From contig CAITIS010000098.1 in assembly GCA_903892515.1 (NCBI GenBank), positions 101,674 through 165,673 of the forward strand: DNA of 64,000 nt. The letters are read 5' to 3'. The notes beneath the pieces are model-generated. The model ran no database searches. It saw only the letters and a program-made list of their open reading frames with translations, and was not told the DNA's origin. Both the position numbers and the translations under genes were made by a program. The stretch's first letter is position 1. Each line of letters begins with the position of its first letter. Shown in pieces: positions 22,458-31,796 of this stretch. This DNA comes from an uncultured Planctomycetota bacterium. Its GTDB lineage: Bacteria > Planctomycetota > Phycisphaerae > SM23-33.

Positions 22458-22868
22458 ATGGCGATGACGCAGGACGAAGAGCACCTGAATCTCCTGGCCC
22501 TGTTTCACTACATCTTTGCGGGAATGACCGCGTTGTTTGCCTGTCTTCCGGTGATCCACCTGGTGTTCGGGATTGCGATAATGACTGGCGCGTTCGACGG
22601 CAAGGAACCGCCGCCGGCGTTCATGGGCCTGATCTTCGTGATTATCGGCTCGGCCCTCATCCTGCTGGGCTGGACGATGGCCGTCTTGATACTCATCGCC
22701 GGACGCCGGCTCAAGCAGCGCCGCTGGCCAACCTTCTGCCTCGTGATCGCGGCCCTGGAATGCCTGGCCATGCCGCTAGGGACGGTGCTGGGGATCTTCA
22801 CCATCCTTGTGCTGCAGCGCGATTCGGTCAAGACGTTGTTCCAACCGCCGGCGAAGGCTGTCGCGTAA
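22458..22868 (+). CDS. Small four-helix membrane protein of unknown function
   Basis: A 136-residue protein with AAAGGAC before the ATG. Four hydrophobic stretches are visible (about residues 15-45, 52-80, 90-110 and 112-128) with short charged loops, e.g. GRRLKQRR. No catalytic motif is recognisable. The composition suggests an inner-membrane protein. It lies alone between leuC and a repeat; function not assigned. Confidence 0.6.
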   Translation: MAMTQDEEHLNLLALFHYIFAGMTALFACLPVIHLVFGIAIMTGAFDGKEPPPAFMGLIFVIIGSALILLGWTMAVLILIAGRRLKQRRWPTFCLVIAALECLAMPLGTVLGIFTILVLQRDSVKTLFQPPAKAVA

Positions 22869-22888
22869 CTCACGCTTAGTCGCGGCCC

Positions 22889-22969
22889 GGTGCCATGCCT
22901 TTACGCGCTGTTGCGGAAAGGCATGTTGACCGGTGAATCGTGGCCGCTGGACGCCGCGACCACGGCACC
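22889..22969. repeat. Nested palindrome, GGTGCCAT family, copy 4
   Basis: Outer arms GGTGCC (22889-22894) and GGCACC (22964-22969) enclose two hairpins: CATGCCTTT/AAAGGCATG and one with CGTGG and CCACG arms. The first hairpin is nearly identical to that of the copy at 1363. Confidence 0.65.
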
Positions 22970-23010
22970 CGGTAAGCCGGTTCCGCGGCCAGGCGCACCT
23001 CTTGGCGTCG

Positions 23011-23592
23011 TCATGGCCTTATCGGGCCGCCCATCCATTTTTCAACATCCGGGGCGCGGTAAGACTTGAATCGATCCAGCAGGGCCTCGGGCTCGTCTGA
23101 TACCAGGAGCATCTCGCGGTGTTCTCGCCTCATGAACCCGTTGGCGACGGCGTTGTCAAGAAACGACAGCAGCAGGTCAAAGTACCCGCCCACGTTTATC
23201 AGGCCACACGGCTTCTTGTGCAGTCCGAGCTGAGCCCATGTCAGAAGTTCGGCGATCTCCTCAAGCGTGCCAAACCCTCCCGGCAGGGCGACAAACCCGT
23301 CGGATAAGTCGAACATCAATGCCTTGCGCTGGTGCATCGAATCGACGACGTGCAGTTCCGTCAGCTTCTGGTGCGAGACCTTGTGAGCGAGCAATTCCGG
23401 GATCACTCCGATCACAATGCCCTTTGCCTCCAGGACGGTATCGGCAATCTTTCCCATCAGTCCGACGTCGGCGCCGCCGTAGACGAGTGCGAGGTCCCGG
23501 TCGGGCAGCGCTTGCCCGAGGCGTTGAGCCATTGCCATGTAGCAGGGGTCAAAGCCCGGGCTGGAGCCGCAATTCACGCATATCCGATGCAC
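23011..23592 (-). CDS. LOG-family phosphoribohydrolase (cytokinin riboside 5'-monophosphate type)
   Basis: A 193-residue protein of the standard LOG length. ICVNCGSSPGFDP, LVYGGADVGLMGKIAD, HQRKALMFDLSDGFVALPGG and PGGFGTLEEIAELLTWAQLG are near-textbook LOG motifs, including the Arg and the PGGxGTxxE loop. Members release ribose-5-phosphate from nucleoside monophosphates. It lies 48 bases downstream of an amidohydrolase gene on the same strand and may be the last gene of that unit. It is the second LOG gene in the window and is only distantly like the one at 20035. Confidence 0.88.
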   Translation of the reverse strand: MHRICVNCGSSPGFDPCYMAMAQRLGQALPDRDLALVYGGADVGLMGKIADTVLEAKGIVIGVIPELLAHKVSHQKLTELHVVDSMHQRKALMFDLSDGFVALPGGFGTLEEIAELLTWAQLGLHKKPCGLINVGGYFDLLLSFLDNAVANGFMRREHREMLLVSDEPEALLDRFKSYRAPDVEKWMGGPIRP

Positions 23593-23640
23593 TCGTCATT
23601 CCTCCAAGTCGCGCAAGTCGGGCAGGGCCGTCCGCACGCC

Positions 23641-24480
23641 TTACTTGAGGCCGAAGAGCTTCCTGGCGTTGCCGGACCAGACCAGCTCGCGCAGTTCGGC
23701 CGGGGCGTTGATGCGGTCCAGCAGCCGCTCGTGGAAGTCGATGTGCGCACCGAAATCGTGGTCGCCATCGTGGAAGTAGTTGACGTCGCTGGCGAAGCAC
23801 ACTTTCTTCAGGGCGCTTTCCATCAGCACGCCGTGGGGGGCGAACATCTCGGCCCACATGCTGATGGCGCGGTTTATGGCCGTGCCGCCGGACAGGTCGG
23901 CGTACACGTTCGGCCGGCTCCAGGCGACCTTCCAGGCCTCCTCCCACCACGGGTTGGAAAAGTGCGACATCTCGATCTTGAGCCTGGGGAAGCGCCGGCC
24001 GATCGCGTCGATATGCGCGGCCCGCATGTGCGTCATCTCGATGGGCGGAATCTCGGGCTGCTTTTCGTCAAAGCCCAGATAGCCGGTGTGGAACATGGCC
24101 ACCGCGCCGCGATGGTCGATCATGTCATACAGCGGCCAGTACCGCTCGTCGCTGTAGGGGGCCAGCGGCGCGATGAATTTGATGGCCTTGCAGCCGCCGT
24201 CGAGGGCACGCTCCATTTCGCCGCGAAAGTCCCGCCGGCCAAACTCACGCATATAGTACATCGCCACGGGAATGACGAAGTCGCCATATTTCTTCACGGC
24301 CTTGAGGCAGCAGTCGGCCGGGGCCATCAGGACAACCTTATCGATGCCGGCGGCGCGGATCTTCTTCACGTAGGCGGCGGCTGAGCCCTTGATCTTCGTG
24401 GCGTCCTCGAAGGGCCAGCTGTGGGTGTGGACGTCGATGCGTGTAAAGTCGTGGGCGCGGGCGGCGGTTTGCTTGGCCAT
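23641..24480 (-). CDS. Amidohydrolase-2 family metal-dependent hydrolase
   Basis: A 279-residue TIM-barrel hydrolase. IDVHTHSWPF near the N-terminus is the metal-binding DxHxH pattern. Later residues AMFHTGYLGF, EMSHFSNPWW and FASDVNYFHDGDH place the remaining His and Asp ligands. ELVWSGNARKLFGLK is the usual C-terminal signature of the amidohydrolase-2 (ACMSD-like) group, which includes decarboxylases and lactonases. A UroD-like gene lies 96 bases upstream on the same strand, so they may work together on a small carboxylated compound. Substrate unknown. Confidence 0.8.
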   Translation of the reverse strand: MAKQTAARAHDFTRIDVHTHSWPFEDATKIKGSAAAYVKKIRAAGIDKVVLMAPADCCLKAVKKYGDFVIPVAMYYMREFGRRDFRGEMERALDGGCKAIKFIAPLAPYSDERYWPLYDMIDHRGAVAMFHTGYLGFDEKQPEIPPIEMTHMRAAHIDAIGRRFPRLKIEMSHFSNPWWEEAWKVAWSRPNVYADLSGGTAINRAISMWAEMFAPHGVLMESALKKVCFASDVNYFHDGDHDFGAHIDFHERLLDRINAPAELRELVWSGNARKLFGLK

Positions 24481-24576
24481 GATATTCCTCTATGTGTGCG
24501 TGCCGGATCGGCAGCAAGTAGACGACTTTCCGCCAGAACGAAGGAAGTGTCAAGAGCTAGTCCGCCGAATTGCCGT

Positions 24577-25623
24577 TCAGCGGCCCAGCAGCGTGTGTAG
24601 ATGGCCCGCCAAATCGGCCGCTTGCTCGGGCGTCTTGGCGCCGGTCTGGATGAACACGCCGCGGCGTCCGAAGCAGTCGATCAGCTTGCGCGTGTACGCC
24701 ACCAGGTCCACCTCCTGGGCGTGGTCCCAGTAGAAGTGGCGGAGATTCAGCGCGGTCTTGCCGCCGGCGGCGTCGCGAATGACGTCCCACCGGCTATTCT
24801 GCGGAATCGTCAGGTCGAGCCCGCGCAGGCCTTCGATCTCCATCATGGCCGCCACGACGTTCTGCACGTCGCCGCAGGAGTGGACCACGATGCCGCCCAA
24901 GGCCCGCGAGATCATCGAATTGTATTTCACGCCAAACTGGCGGTAGAGATCCGGCGAAAGCAGCACAGCCGTGTCATCGCTGACTCGCACGCCGACCTCC
25001 CGCGGGATATACCACATCTCGTGGCCCATCGTGTGCAGATTGCGGATTCGCCGCAACTGCTCCTGGATGTACCCGATCGTGACGTGGGTCACCTTCTCCA
25101 GCAGCGCATGCACCTCGGCCGGGAAGAGCACGGTGGCCTGGATGAACGACGTGTATTCCCACAGCAGCGAGGCCGTCACCAGCGGCGAGGGCACGTTGAT
25201 CAGCCGTAGGGGCAGCGCCGACCTCTGCTGGAAGTATTCCAGCCGCTCGTAGCCGCGGGCGAAAACCGGACTGGTCGCCACGTCAGGCATGGCCAGCGTG
25301 TGCACATCCTGAATGTTGTCATCGGTGATGAGCGGCTTGGCCCACGGATCGGCTTCGTCGTTGGGCGTGCACGCGCAGCCAAAGGCCTGGGCGACGATTT
25401 GAATTCCCAGGTTCGGCTTGAGGTTGGGCATGCCGTAGTCATCCACGGCCGAACGCTGCTGATGGTAGGCGATATTCCAGTCCAGTTCGGCCTGGTCGTC
25501 GCCGTAAAACGCGGACGTGGCCGCGTGGAAGGTGCCGATCTCGACCAGGAACGGCACTTCCGGCACGCTTTGAAGCTGCCAGGTCTTGCGGATGATGTCT
25601 TGCTTGTCGGCCGTACTCAGCAT
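24577..25623 (-). CDS. Uroporphyrinogen decarboxylase (UroD)-like protein
   Basis: A 348-residue protein of the UroD/MtaA superfamily. ITDDNIQDVHTLAMPDVATSPVF, in part, the central ETTIM-like barrel and GGIVVHSCGDVQNVVAAMMEIEGL, in part, match the zinc-binding HxC region of methyltransferase-like relatives rather than true HemE: Cys follows His-Ser in VHSCGD. Such proteins act in methyl transfer or in uncharacterised decarboxylation steps. It is the first of a minus-strand pair with an amidohydrolase. Haem synthesis is unlikely because the HemE active-site motifs are missing. Confidence 0.7.
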   Translation of the reverse strand: MLSTADKQDIIRKTWQLQSVPEVPFLVEIGTFHAATSAFYGDDQAELDWNIAYHQQRSAVDDYGMPNLKPNLGIQIVAQAFGCACTPNDEADPWAKPLITDDNIQDVHTLAMPDVATSPVFARGYERLEYFQQRSALPLRLINVPSPLVTASLLWEYTSFIQATVLFPAEVHALLEKVTHVTIGYIQEQLRRIRNLHTMGHEMWYIPREVGVRVSDDTAVLLSPDLYRQFGVKYNSMISRALGGIVVHSCGDVQNVVAAMMEIEGLRGLDLTIPQNSRWDVIRDAAGGKTALNLRHFYWDHAQEVDLVAYTRKLIDCFGRRGVFIQTGAKTPEQAADLAGHLHTLLGR

Positions 25624-25682
25624 GCAAAGGCTCCTCGACGGGAAAAAAGCCGCCCGTCGGCAGCCATTGTCAATGCGCCAGC

Positions 25683-27032
25683 TTAGAAGTTCAAGTAGAC
25701 GCGCACGCCGATGACGCTGGCGTTGGGCAGTTCGCCGCTGGGATGGAAGATGTACTGGTAGTCGGGGCTGATGTGAAGCCAGGACGTGATCTGGCAGCGA
25801 TAGTAGCTCTCGAATACCGTCTCGTTGTCGTACGGCAGCGAGAGCGAGCTTGCTTCGGAAAGGCTGCCTTGGGCAAAGCCGAACGCCAGCACGTCGTTGT
25901 CGCGTGTCGGGATCAGCCCTTGGTATTGTGCGCCGGCCGACCAGAACTCGTAGGTCGGGTTGGCCAATTCGCCGGCGAAGCCATACCGGCCGAAGACGCC
26001 CAGGCCGCGATTGTCGCCGTCTTTCTTGCTGACGCGGTAGAGCATCTGATCGAAGGACAGGTACATGCCCATGTCGTTGGTCTTATAGCCTTCGCCGCTG
26101 ATGTAAGGCTTTCTGCGTCCGTCCAGCCAGAAGCCCGCGCGGTATGCGCCCTGGAGGAAGCCGTTGGCCGATTTGAACGCGGGCGTGATGCCGGTTTCGT
26201 AGATGTTGAACGCCTCGGCCGGGCCGGAGAAGGCCGTGTTGAATCCGCTCTCAGTTACCTTGGCGTTGGCATCGGCCACTGCGCCCGAAAAGTACCAGCC
26301 GTCAATCGGCTCGGTGTACAGCACCGCGCCCAGCCCCGGCTCGGGGAAGGGAATGGACGGGTTGTTGATCAACGAACTGTTCACGAACTGAGTCGTCTCG
26401 TCATTGGCGAACGTGTTGCCGTCAAAAGTGGCCGGGCAGCCGCGACATTGGAACGTGTTGGTCAGGTCGATCTTGCCGATGCGGACGGCGACCTTGTCGT
26501 TGAAGAGTCTCTGCTGGTAGAAAAGATCCTTGATGAAAATGGGGGTGTCGGTCGCGATGTTGTCGACATTGAACAGGGCGCCGACGGCGGGGTTGTTGAT
26601 GCCGTTGGTCCAGCCGCCGCGGGTGAGCATGAAGATGCTGCCGCCGGGAATCTTCGCCAGCTTGTCGAGGTCAACGTCGATGCGCCAGTCCCACCGGCCG
26701 GCGTATCGCCCGATGCGCGTCTGGGTGCTACGGCCGCCTTGGAGGTTCTGTTGGTAAAGCTGAGTGAAGGCCAGTTGCGTCTTGACGCCGTATTGTTCGA
26801 GCGTCTTGCCCACGCCGAACCAGTTGTCGGTCATCGTCGAGCGGTGCCAGAAGTCGTGCGGCGCTTCCTCGGCCTCGGCCTTTTGAGTGGTGGCTTCCGC
26901 CGGCGCGCTGGTGGGTTGCGAGGCGGCCTGCGATGTGGAACTGGCCGGTTGCGAGGTTTGCTGGGCCAGCAGGGGTAGAGTCAATACAAACACACCAGCC
27001 ATGGCCAGCACGGCCAGTTTCAAAAACGGCAT
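25683..27032 (-). CDS. OprB-family carbohydrate-selective porin
   Basis: A 449-residue outer-membrane protein. The ATG at 27032, with AAGGATGGAG upstream, gives a clean signal peptide ending in LLAQQ. It is followed by a low-complexity Ser/Ala/Gln linker, then a beta-barrel domain with alternating aromatic residues. LAFTQLYQQNLQGG and VRIGKIDLTNTFQ are typical of OprB, as is the terminal aromatic residue of GVRVYLNF, a beta-barrel assembly signal. The cysteines near CRGCPATFDGN are unusual for a porin. It probably allows diffusion of sugars through the outer membrane. No sugar-uptake gene is adjacent. Confidence 0.82.
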   Translation of the reverse strand: MPFLKLAVLAMAGVFVLTLPLLAQQTSQPASSTSQAASQPTSAPAEATTQKAEAEEAPHDFWHRSTMTDNWFGVGKTLEQYGVKTQLAFTQLYQQNLQGGRSTQTRIGRYAGRWDWRIDVDLDKLAKIPGGSIFMLTRGGWTNGINNPAVGALFNVDNIATDTPIFIKDLFYQQRLFNDKVAVRIGKIDLTNTFQCRGCPATFDGNTFANDETTQFVNSSLINNPSIPFPEPGLGAVLYTEPIDGWYFSGAVADANAKVTESGFNTAFSGPAEAFNIYETGITPAFKSANGFLQGAYRAGFWLDGRRKPYISGEGYKTNDMGMYLSFDQMLYRVSKKDGDNRGLGVFGRYGFAGELANPTYEFWSAGAQYQGLIPTRDNDVLAFGFAQGSLSEASSLSLPYDNETVFESYYRCQITSWLHISPDYQYIFHPSGELPNASVIGVRVYLNF

Positions 27033-27298
27033 AGGCTCCATCCTTGGAAATAACGGTCCTCTCGTATATCGGCGCGGCAGGCTCACGCTCTTAAGCCTGG
27101 CTTTACGCAGAAGATGCGCCGGATGCCGCAGTGCGAGTCTCCGCGGCCCGTTGCTTTGCTGTGTGTTGACCTGAGGTCCAGCCACGCTAGGCTTAGTAAG
27201 CCATTGAGCATGAAGAAGCGTCGCGGGCAAGATGCCCAGATACGGAAGCAACTTTTCTTCAACGTGGAGTTAGCCGATATCATCTGATGGAGCGAGCA

Positions 27299-27799
27299 AT
27301 GAAACTATTAGCGGTGATGTGCCTGGTGGCGGTGAGTCTGACTGGTTGCGTGACCGAAGCCTTCCGGCCTCAGTCGCTGGGCAACGTTTCCTACAGCGAC
27401 GCGTTTACTGCCGCCAAGAGCGTCCTGGCGCAGTACTTCTCGATTGCCTCGGCCGATCCCGACAGCGGGCGGATCGTCAGCCGGCCGAACGTCGTAGGCG
27501 ATACGCCTACCAGGCTGCTGGCCAAAACGATGACGCGCAAGACGGCCACCATGCGCATCCGCCGCGGCCCCGACGGCACCGTGGTGGCCGACGTGCGCGT
27601 CGATGTGCAGAAACAAGACACCACGGCCATGCAGGCGATGCAGGTGCCGGTGGCCGGCGATGACGTGGGCAACAACACGCCCGCGCAGGGAACGGCCTCG
27701 GCCTCGTTCGATCAGCAACAGGCCTGGCAAGACGCCGGCCGGGACGCCCAGATGGAGAATACGCTCATCGGCGACCTGCTCCAGCGGATGAAAAAATAA
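27299..27799 (+). CDS. Small lipoprotein of unknown function
   Basis: A 166-residue protein beginning MKLLAVMCLVAVSLTGC, a lipoprotein signal with Cys near residue 17. The ATG at 27299 has GGAG six bases upstream and is preferred over the ATG at 27287. The mature part (YSDAFTAAKSVLAQYF, RKTATMRIRR, VRVDVQKQDT) looks like a compact alpha/beta domain seen in many planctomycete envelope lipoproteins, with a Gln/Ala-rich tail. No enzyme motif is visible. Confidence 0.65.
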   Translation: MKLLAVMCLVAVSLTGCVTEAFRPQSLGNVSYSDAFTAAKSVLAQYFSIASADPDSGRIVSRPNVVGDTPTRLLAKTMTRKTATMRIRRGPDGTVVADVRVDVQKQDTTAMQAMQVPVAGDDVGNNTPAQGTASASFDQQQAWQDAGRDAQMENTLIGDLLQRMKK

Positions 27800-27836
27800 C
27801 GGTTGTAGTGCCGTAGGACGGGCAGGCCTGCCCGCG

Positions 27837-28403
27837 TCACGCGTTGGCAAATCGCAGCTCGCACCGACCAACGCTGGTCTTTGCCAGGTGCTCGGCGATG
27901 ATCGCGGTGTACGGGTGTGCAATCATCGGCTCGCCGTCGAGTTCCAGCAGGGCCCGGACATTGTGGACGGTGGCTTCGTCCGGCGCTTCGATCTCCAGGA
28001 AGAACCCCAACTGCGGCAGTTCGTCGATCTCCACCTTCGCCCCAGCCAGCCAGTAGCTCTCGCGTCGCTTCTGGAAAGTCAGTCGCGGTGTGTAGCCCAG
28101 CGCCGCAAGGATGGCTGCGGCCGCAGCGGCTTCGACGGGGGTCTCGTCCTCCTGCCGGATCTTCATCGGTCCGGGCCGGCGGGGGCCCTTGTACGTCATG
28201 ATCGAGCGAGATTGGCCGTCGGCCGTGTGCACGGTGCGGATTCTCAGGCCGCAATCGGCGCGGCGCAGGCTTTCGCCGGCGGTGTCGTAGAAGGTGTTGT
28301 GTTCCAGCACGGCCCCGAGCGTCTGGCCGCCCACCTCGGCCAGTCGGCGGCGCATGGCCGGAATGTCGTGCAGGCGAAACTTGGCTTCGATCTCAAGCGG
28401 CAT
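27837..28403 (-). CDS. CYTH-domain protein (class IV adenylate cyclase/triphosphatase-like)
   Basis: A 188-residue protein with the CYTH signature EIEAKF (ExExK) at its start. LRIRTV, SIMTYKGPR and VEIDELPQLGFFLEIEAP give the alternating charged residues lining the triphosphate tunnel. The length and layout match CyaB-type class IV cyclases and inorganic triphosphatases. It could make cAMP or cleave triphosphate compounds; sequence alone cannot decide. It is convergent with the small lipoprotein gene, 37 bases apart. Confidence 0.83.
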   Translation of the reverse strand: MPLEIEAKFRLHDIPAMRRRLAEVGGQTLGAVLEHNTFYDTAGESLRRADCGLRIRTVHTADGQSRSIMTYKGPRRPGPMKIRQEDETPVEAAAAAAILAALGYTPRLTFQKRRESYWLAGAKVEIDELPQLGFFLEIEAPDEATVHNVRALLELDGEPMIAHPYTAIIAEHLAKTSVGRCELRFANA

Positions 28404-28593
28404 GGAGACATTCTACCGTGGCGGGGCGGGACATCCGTGCGGATTTACGCCACCTTTCTTTCCAGGGTGCGGTTGAGCTTTCGGCCATTTTGCGGGCCAG
28501 CATGTTTTCATCTCGCAGGGCGACTCGTGCAGGGCCCAGAGGAGAACAACGTCCAGTGTTGAATGCGCCGGGCATTTTGGCGATTATGTACCC

Positions 28594-30669
28594 ATGACAG
28601 GCGATACGCCATCTGCCGCAGCATCGCGCAGCCGGTACTGGTTGACCGTCCCGTTGCTGGCGGCTTTGCTTTTGGCCTTTTGGCTGCTGATGGTCGCGAG
28701 CATCTGGGACAAGAGCCTCACGTACGACGAAGGCATCCACCTCGCCGGCGGCTACACGTATTGGCAGTTCAACGACTACCGCATCAACGCCGAGAACGGC
28801 AACCTGCCCCAGCGCGTGATGGCTCTGCCGGTGCTGTTGAGCGGCTACCGATTCCCTTCCACCGATCAGACGGCCTGGCACCGCTCCGATGGCTGGAAGC
28901 TCGGCGATCAGTTTCTGCACGACATGGGCAACGACCTCCACGGCATGCTGTGGAAGGGCAGGGCGGGCATCGCGCTGCTGGCCGTGGCGCTGGCACTGGT
29001 GGTGTATCTTTGGTCGCGCCGGCTGTTCGGGCCCACCGGCGGCCTCATCTCGCTGCTGCTGTGCATGCTGAGTCCGACGGTCCTGGCCAACGGGCCGTTG
29101 ATGGTATCCGACGTGGCCGGGGCGCTGTTCTTTCTGCTCTCGACGTGGGCCCTGTGGGCCATGCTGCACAAGCTCACGCCTTGGACGTTGCTGGCCAGCG
29201 GCCTGGCGATGGGCGGCCTGTTCGTCGCCAAGATGTCCGCCCCGCTCATGGTCGTCATCGCCCTGGTGCTGATTGCCATCCGGTTCATCCACGCCGAAGA
29301 GTTGCCCGTCATCGTGGGCAAGAAGGTCTGGCGCATTGGCTCGCGCGGGCGTCAGGCGGCCCTGTTCGCCGGCGCCATGGCGGCCCACGTTCTGCTGGTG
29401 CCGCTGGTCATCTGGACATTTTACGGCTTCCGCTACAACATGATGGCCGGCGCCCACGACCAGCGCGATGTGATGTTCAACTCGACCCTCCTGGCCAAGA
29501 GCACCGAGGCGTCGGCGGTCATGCAGTTGGCGACGCAATGGCACGTGCTGCCCGAGGCGTATCTGTACGGCGAGGTCTTCGTGCTCAAATCGGCCCAGCA
29601 GCGCTGGGCCTTCATGAATGGCCAAGCCAGCTTGAAGGGCTGGCGGACGTTCTTCCCGTACACGTTCCTGGTCAAGACGCCGCTGTCGGCGCTGGGCATC
29701 GTGCTGCTGGCGGTGCTGGCGGCATGGGCGAAGTGGAAAGGTCGAAAGGATGACACCGGCCAGAGCGTGCCCGTAGGGCAGTCCGCCTGGCAGGCGTTGT
29801 ACGCCACGGCCCCGCTGTGGACGCTCCTAATCATCTACTGGGTGACGGTCATCACCAGCCATCTCAACATCGGGCATCGGCACCTTCTGCCGGTGTATCC
29901 GCCAATGTTCGTCCTGGCCGGCGCGTCGGCGTATTGGCTGAATCGGCTGCGCAAGCCCATGGCCATGCTGCTGGTGGCGCTGCTGGGTCTGCTGGCCTTT
30001 GAGACGCTGTATTACTTCCCGAACTACCTGGCGTACTTCAACCAGGTCGTTGGCGGGCCGAAGGACGGCTACAGGCATCTTGTCGACAGCTCGCTGGACT
30101 GGGGCCAGGACTTGCCGGCCCTGAAGAAGTACCTGGCTTCCCACGGGCTCGAAGGCAGCGATACGTGGTTGTATCTCTCCTACTTCGGCCTGGACCGGCC
30201 CGAGAGCTACCAGATTCGCGCCATCCGCGTCGAAGACCTGACGCCGACGTCGACTCAGCCTCCCAAGCCCAGACTCATCGCGTTCCGGGCGGGGGTGTAC
30301 TGCATCAGCGCCACCAATCTCCAGCCGCTGGGGCTCACGCCCGAAGGCCCGTGGAATGACGCTTTTGAAAAGCTTTACCAGCAGGTGCGCCAGGACGTGC
30401 AGCGGTTGGAGAAGACCGCCAACGACCCGGCCGCTCGGGCGACGCTGCTCAAGAGCCGCTCCGACGATTATTGGAAGAAGCTCGAGATCATGGCAAACCA
30501 GTTGACCTTCGCACGCTTGCGGGCGCACCTGCGCCAGCGCGAGCCCGACGACATGGTCAACTACTCGATCCTGATCTATCGCGTGAGCGAGGACGAACTT
30601 CGCCAAGCCCTCGACGGGCCGATGCCCGAGGACGGCCCAAATCTGCTGCAACAGATGATGAAGCATTGA
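28594..30669 (+). CDS. Membrane glycosyltransferase, GT39/ArnT-like
   Basis: A 691-residue protein with about ten transmembrane segments. After the first segment, SLTYDEGIHLAGGYTYW carries the conserved acidic DE pair of the GT-C fold (PMT/ArnT), which binds the polyprenyl-phosphate-sugar donor and metal. LNIGHRHLLPVYPPMFVLAG is the usual late motif. The periplasmic C-terminal region from about residue 500 includes SSLDWGQDLPALKKYL, frequent in bacterial GT39 proteins. It probably glycosylates proteins or lipids on the periplasmic side. The DUF362 gene starts 38 bases after its stop and may be co-transcribed. Confidence 0.82.
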   Translation: MTGDTPSAAASRSRYWLTVPLLAALLLAFWLLMVASIWDKSLTYDEGIHLAGGYTYWQFNDYRINAENGNLPQRVMALPVLLSGYRFPSTDQTAWHRSDGWKLGDQFLHDMGNDLHGMLWKGRAGIALLAVALALVVYLWSRRLFGPTGGLISLLLCMLSPTVLANGPLMVSDVAGALFFLLSTWALWAMLHKLTPWTLLASGLAMGGLFVAKMSAPLMVVIALVLIAIRFIHAEELPVIVGKKVWRIGSRGRQAALFAGAMAAHVLLVPLVIWTFYGFRYNMMAGAHDQRDVMFNSTLLAKSTEASAVMQLATQWHVLPEAYLYGEVFVLKSAQQRWAFMNGQASLKGWRTFFPYTFLVKTPLSALGIVLLAVLAAWAKWKGRKDDTGQSVPVGQSAWQALYATAPLWTLLIIYWVTVITSHLNIGHRHLLPVYPPMFVLAGASAYWLNRLRKPMAMLLVALLGLLAFETLYYFPNYLAYFNQVVGGPKDGYRHLVDSSLDWGQDLPALKKYLASHGLEGSDTWLYLSYFGLDRPESYQIRAIRVEDLTPTSTQPPKPRLIAFRAGVYCISATNLQPLGLTPEGPWNDAFEKLYQQVRQDVQRLEKTANDPAARATLLKSRSDDYWKKLEIMANQLTFARLRAHLRQREPDDMVNYSILIYRVSEDELRQALDGPMPEDGPNLLQQMMKH

Positions 30670-30707
30670 AACAGCCTTGAAATAGCCTTGAAATTAAGGA
30701 GCGACCG

Positions 30708-31796
30708 ATGCCCGCGAAAGTGACCTTTGCCTCTGCCCGTCCCAAGCAACTCAAGGCCGATGCCACGCTGCCGGCCCTGCTGGATCGCATGTTGGTCAAG
30801 TGGGCCTTTAAGAAGCGGTTTGGCGGCAAGAAAGTCGCCATCAAGATGCACCTGGGCGGCCACATGGGTTATTCCACGATCCACCCGCTGCTGGTGGGCC
30901 GGATCGTCAAGGCCGTCAAGGACGCCGGCGGCAAGCCCTTCATCTGCGACGTGCCCTGGGCGGTGAACTCGGCCTGGGAACGCGGCTACACGCAGGAGGT
31001 GCTGGGCGCGCCGCTCCAGCCCGTCACCAGCGAGGCCGACAAGTACGTGTACCCGCACAAGGTGAATTTCCGCACGCTCAAGACGGTCAACAAGGCCGGC
31101 AACGTCATGGACGCCGAGGCGCTGATCGTGCTCTCGCACGGCAAGGGCCACGGGCACAGCGGCTTTGGCGGGGCGATCAAGAACATCGCCATGGGCTGTG
31201 TCGACGGCGAGACGCGCTCGCAGATTCACCGGCTGGTGAGCGCGACCTTCAAGTGGGACGCCAAGAAGTGCACCGGCTGCCTGCTCTGCCGCGACAACTG
31301 CCCCAACGGCGCCATCACGTACAAAGATAAAAAAATCTCCATCTTTGACCACGCCTGCAAGTACTGCATGCACTGCCAACTGGCCTGCCCGAAAAAGGCC
31401 ATCACCATCGACCAGCGCGGGTATCGGTATTTCCAGCATGGCATGGCCCTGACGACCAAGGCCGTGCTGGACGGCTTTGACAGGTCCCACACGCTCTTCA
31501 TCACGGCATTGCTGCAAATCACGCCCTTCTGTGATTGCTGGGGCTTCACCACGCCCTCCATCGTGCCCGACATCGGCATCCTGGCCAGCGACGACATCGT
31601 GGCGGCCGAGACCGCCGCGGTGGACATGATCAAGGCCGAGGACTTCATCGAGGGCAGCCTGCCGCACCCGCTCCGCCGCGCCGGCGAGGGCCACCTGTTC
31701 CAGCAGATTCACGGCAAGGATCCGTACATGCAGATCGAGGAATGCGAAGCCGTCGGCCTGGGCTCCAGGAAGTACACCCTGGTGAACATTCAGTAA
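30708..31796 (+). CDS. DUF362 protein with two [4Fe-4S] ferredoxin motifs
   Basis: A 362-residue protein. Residues 1-170 are a DUF362 domain (KVAIKMHLGGHMGYSTIHPLLV in part, and LIVLSHGKGHGHSGFGGAIKN in part). Residues 184-230 are a bacterial ferredoxin module: CTGCLLCRDNC and CKYCMHCQLAC, each with CxxCxxC...CP spacing. The remainder returns to DUF362. AAGGAGCG precedes the ATG. The family is widespread in anaerobes and often linked to redox chemistry, but no reaction is established. Spacing suggests co-transcription with the upstream membrane glycosyltransferase. Confidence 0.82.
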   Translation: MPAKVTFASARPKQLKADATLPALLDRMLVKWAFKKRFGGKKVAIKMHLGGHMGYSTIHPLLVGRIVKAVKDAGGKPFICDVPWAVNSAWERGYTQEVLGAPLQPVTSEADKYVYPHKVNFRTLKTVNKAGNVMDAEALIVLSHGKGHGHSGFGGAIKNIAMGCVDGETRSQIHRLVSATFKWDAKKCTGCLLCRDNCPNGAITYKDKKISIFDHACKYCMHCQLACPKKAITIDQRGYRYFQHGMALTTKAVLDGFDRSHTLFITALLQITPFCDCWGFTTPSIVPDIGILASDDIVAAETAAVDMIKAEDFIEGSLPHPLRRAGEGHLFQQIHGKDPYMQIEECEAVGLGSRKYTLVNIQ

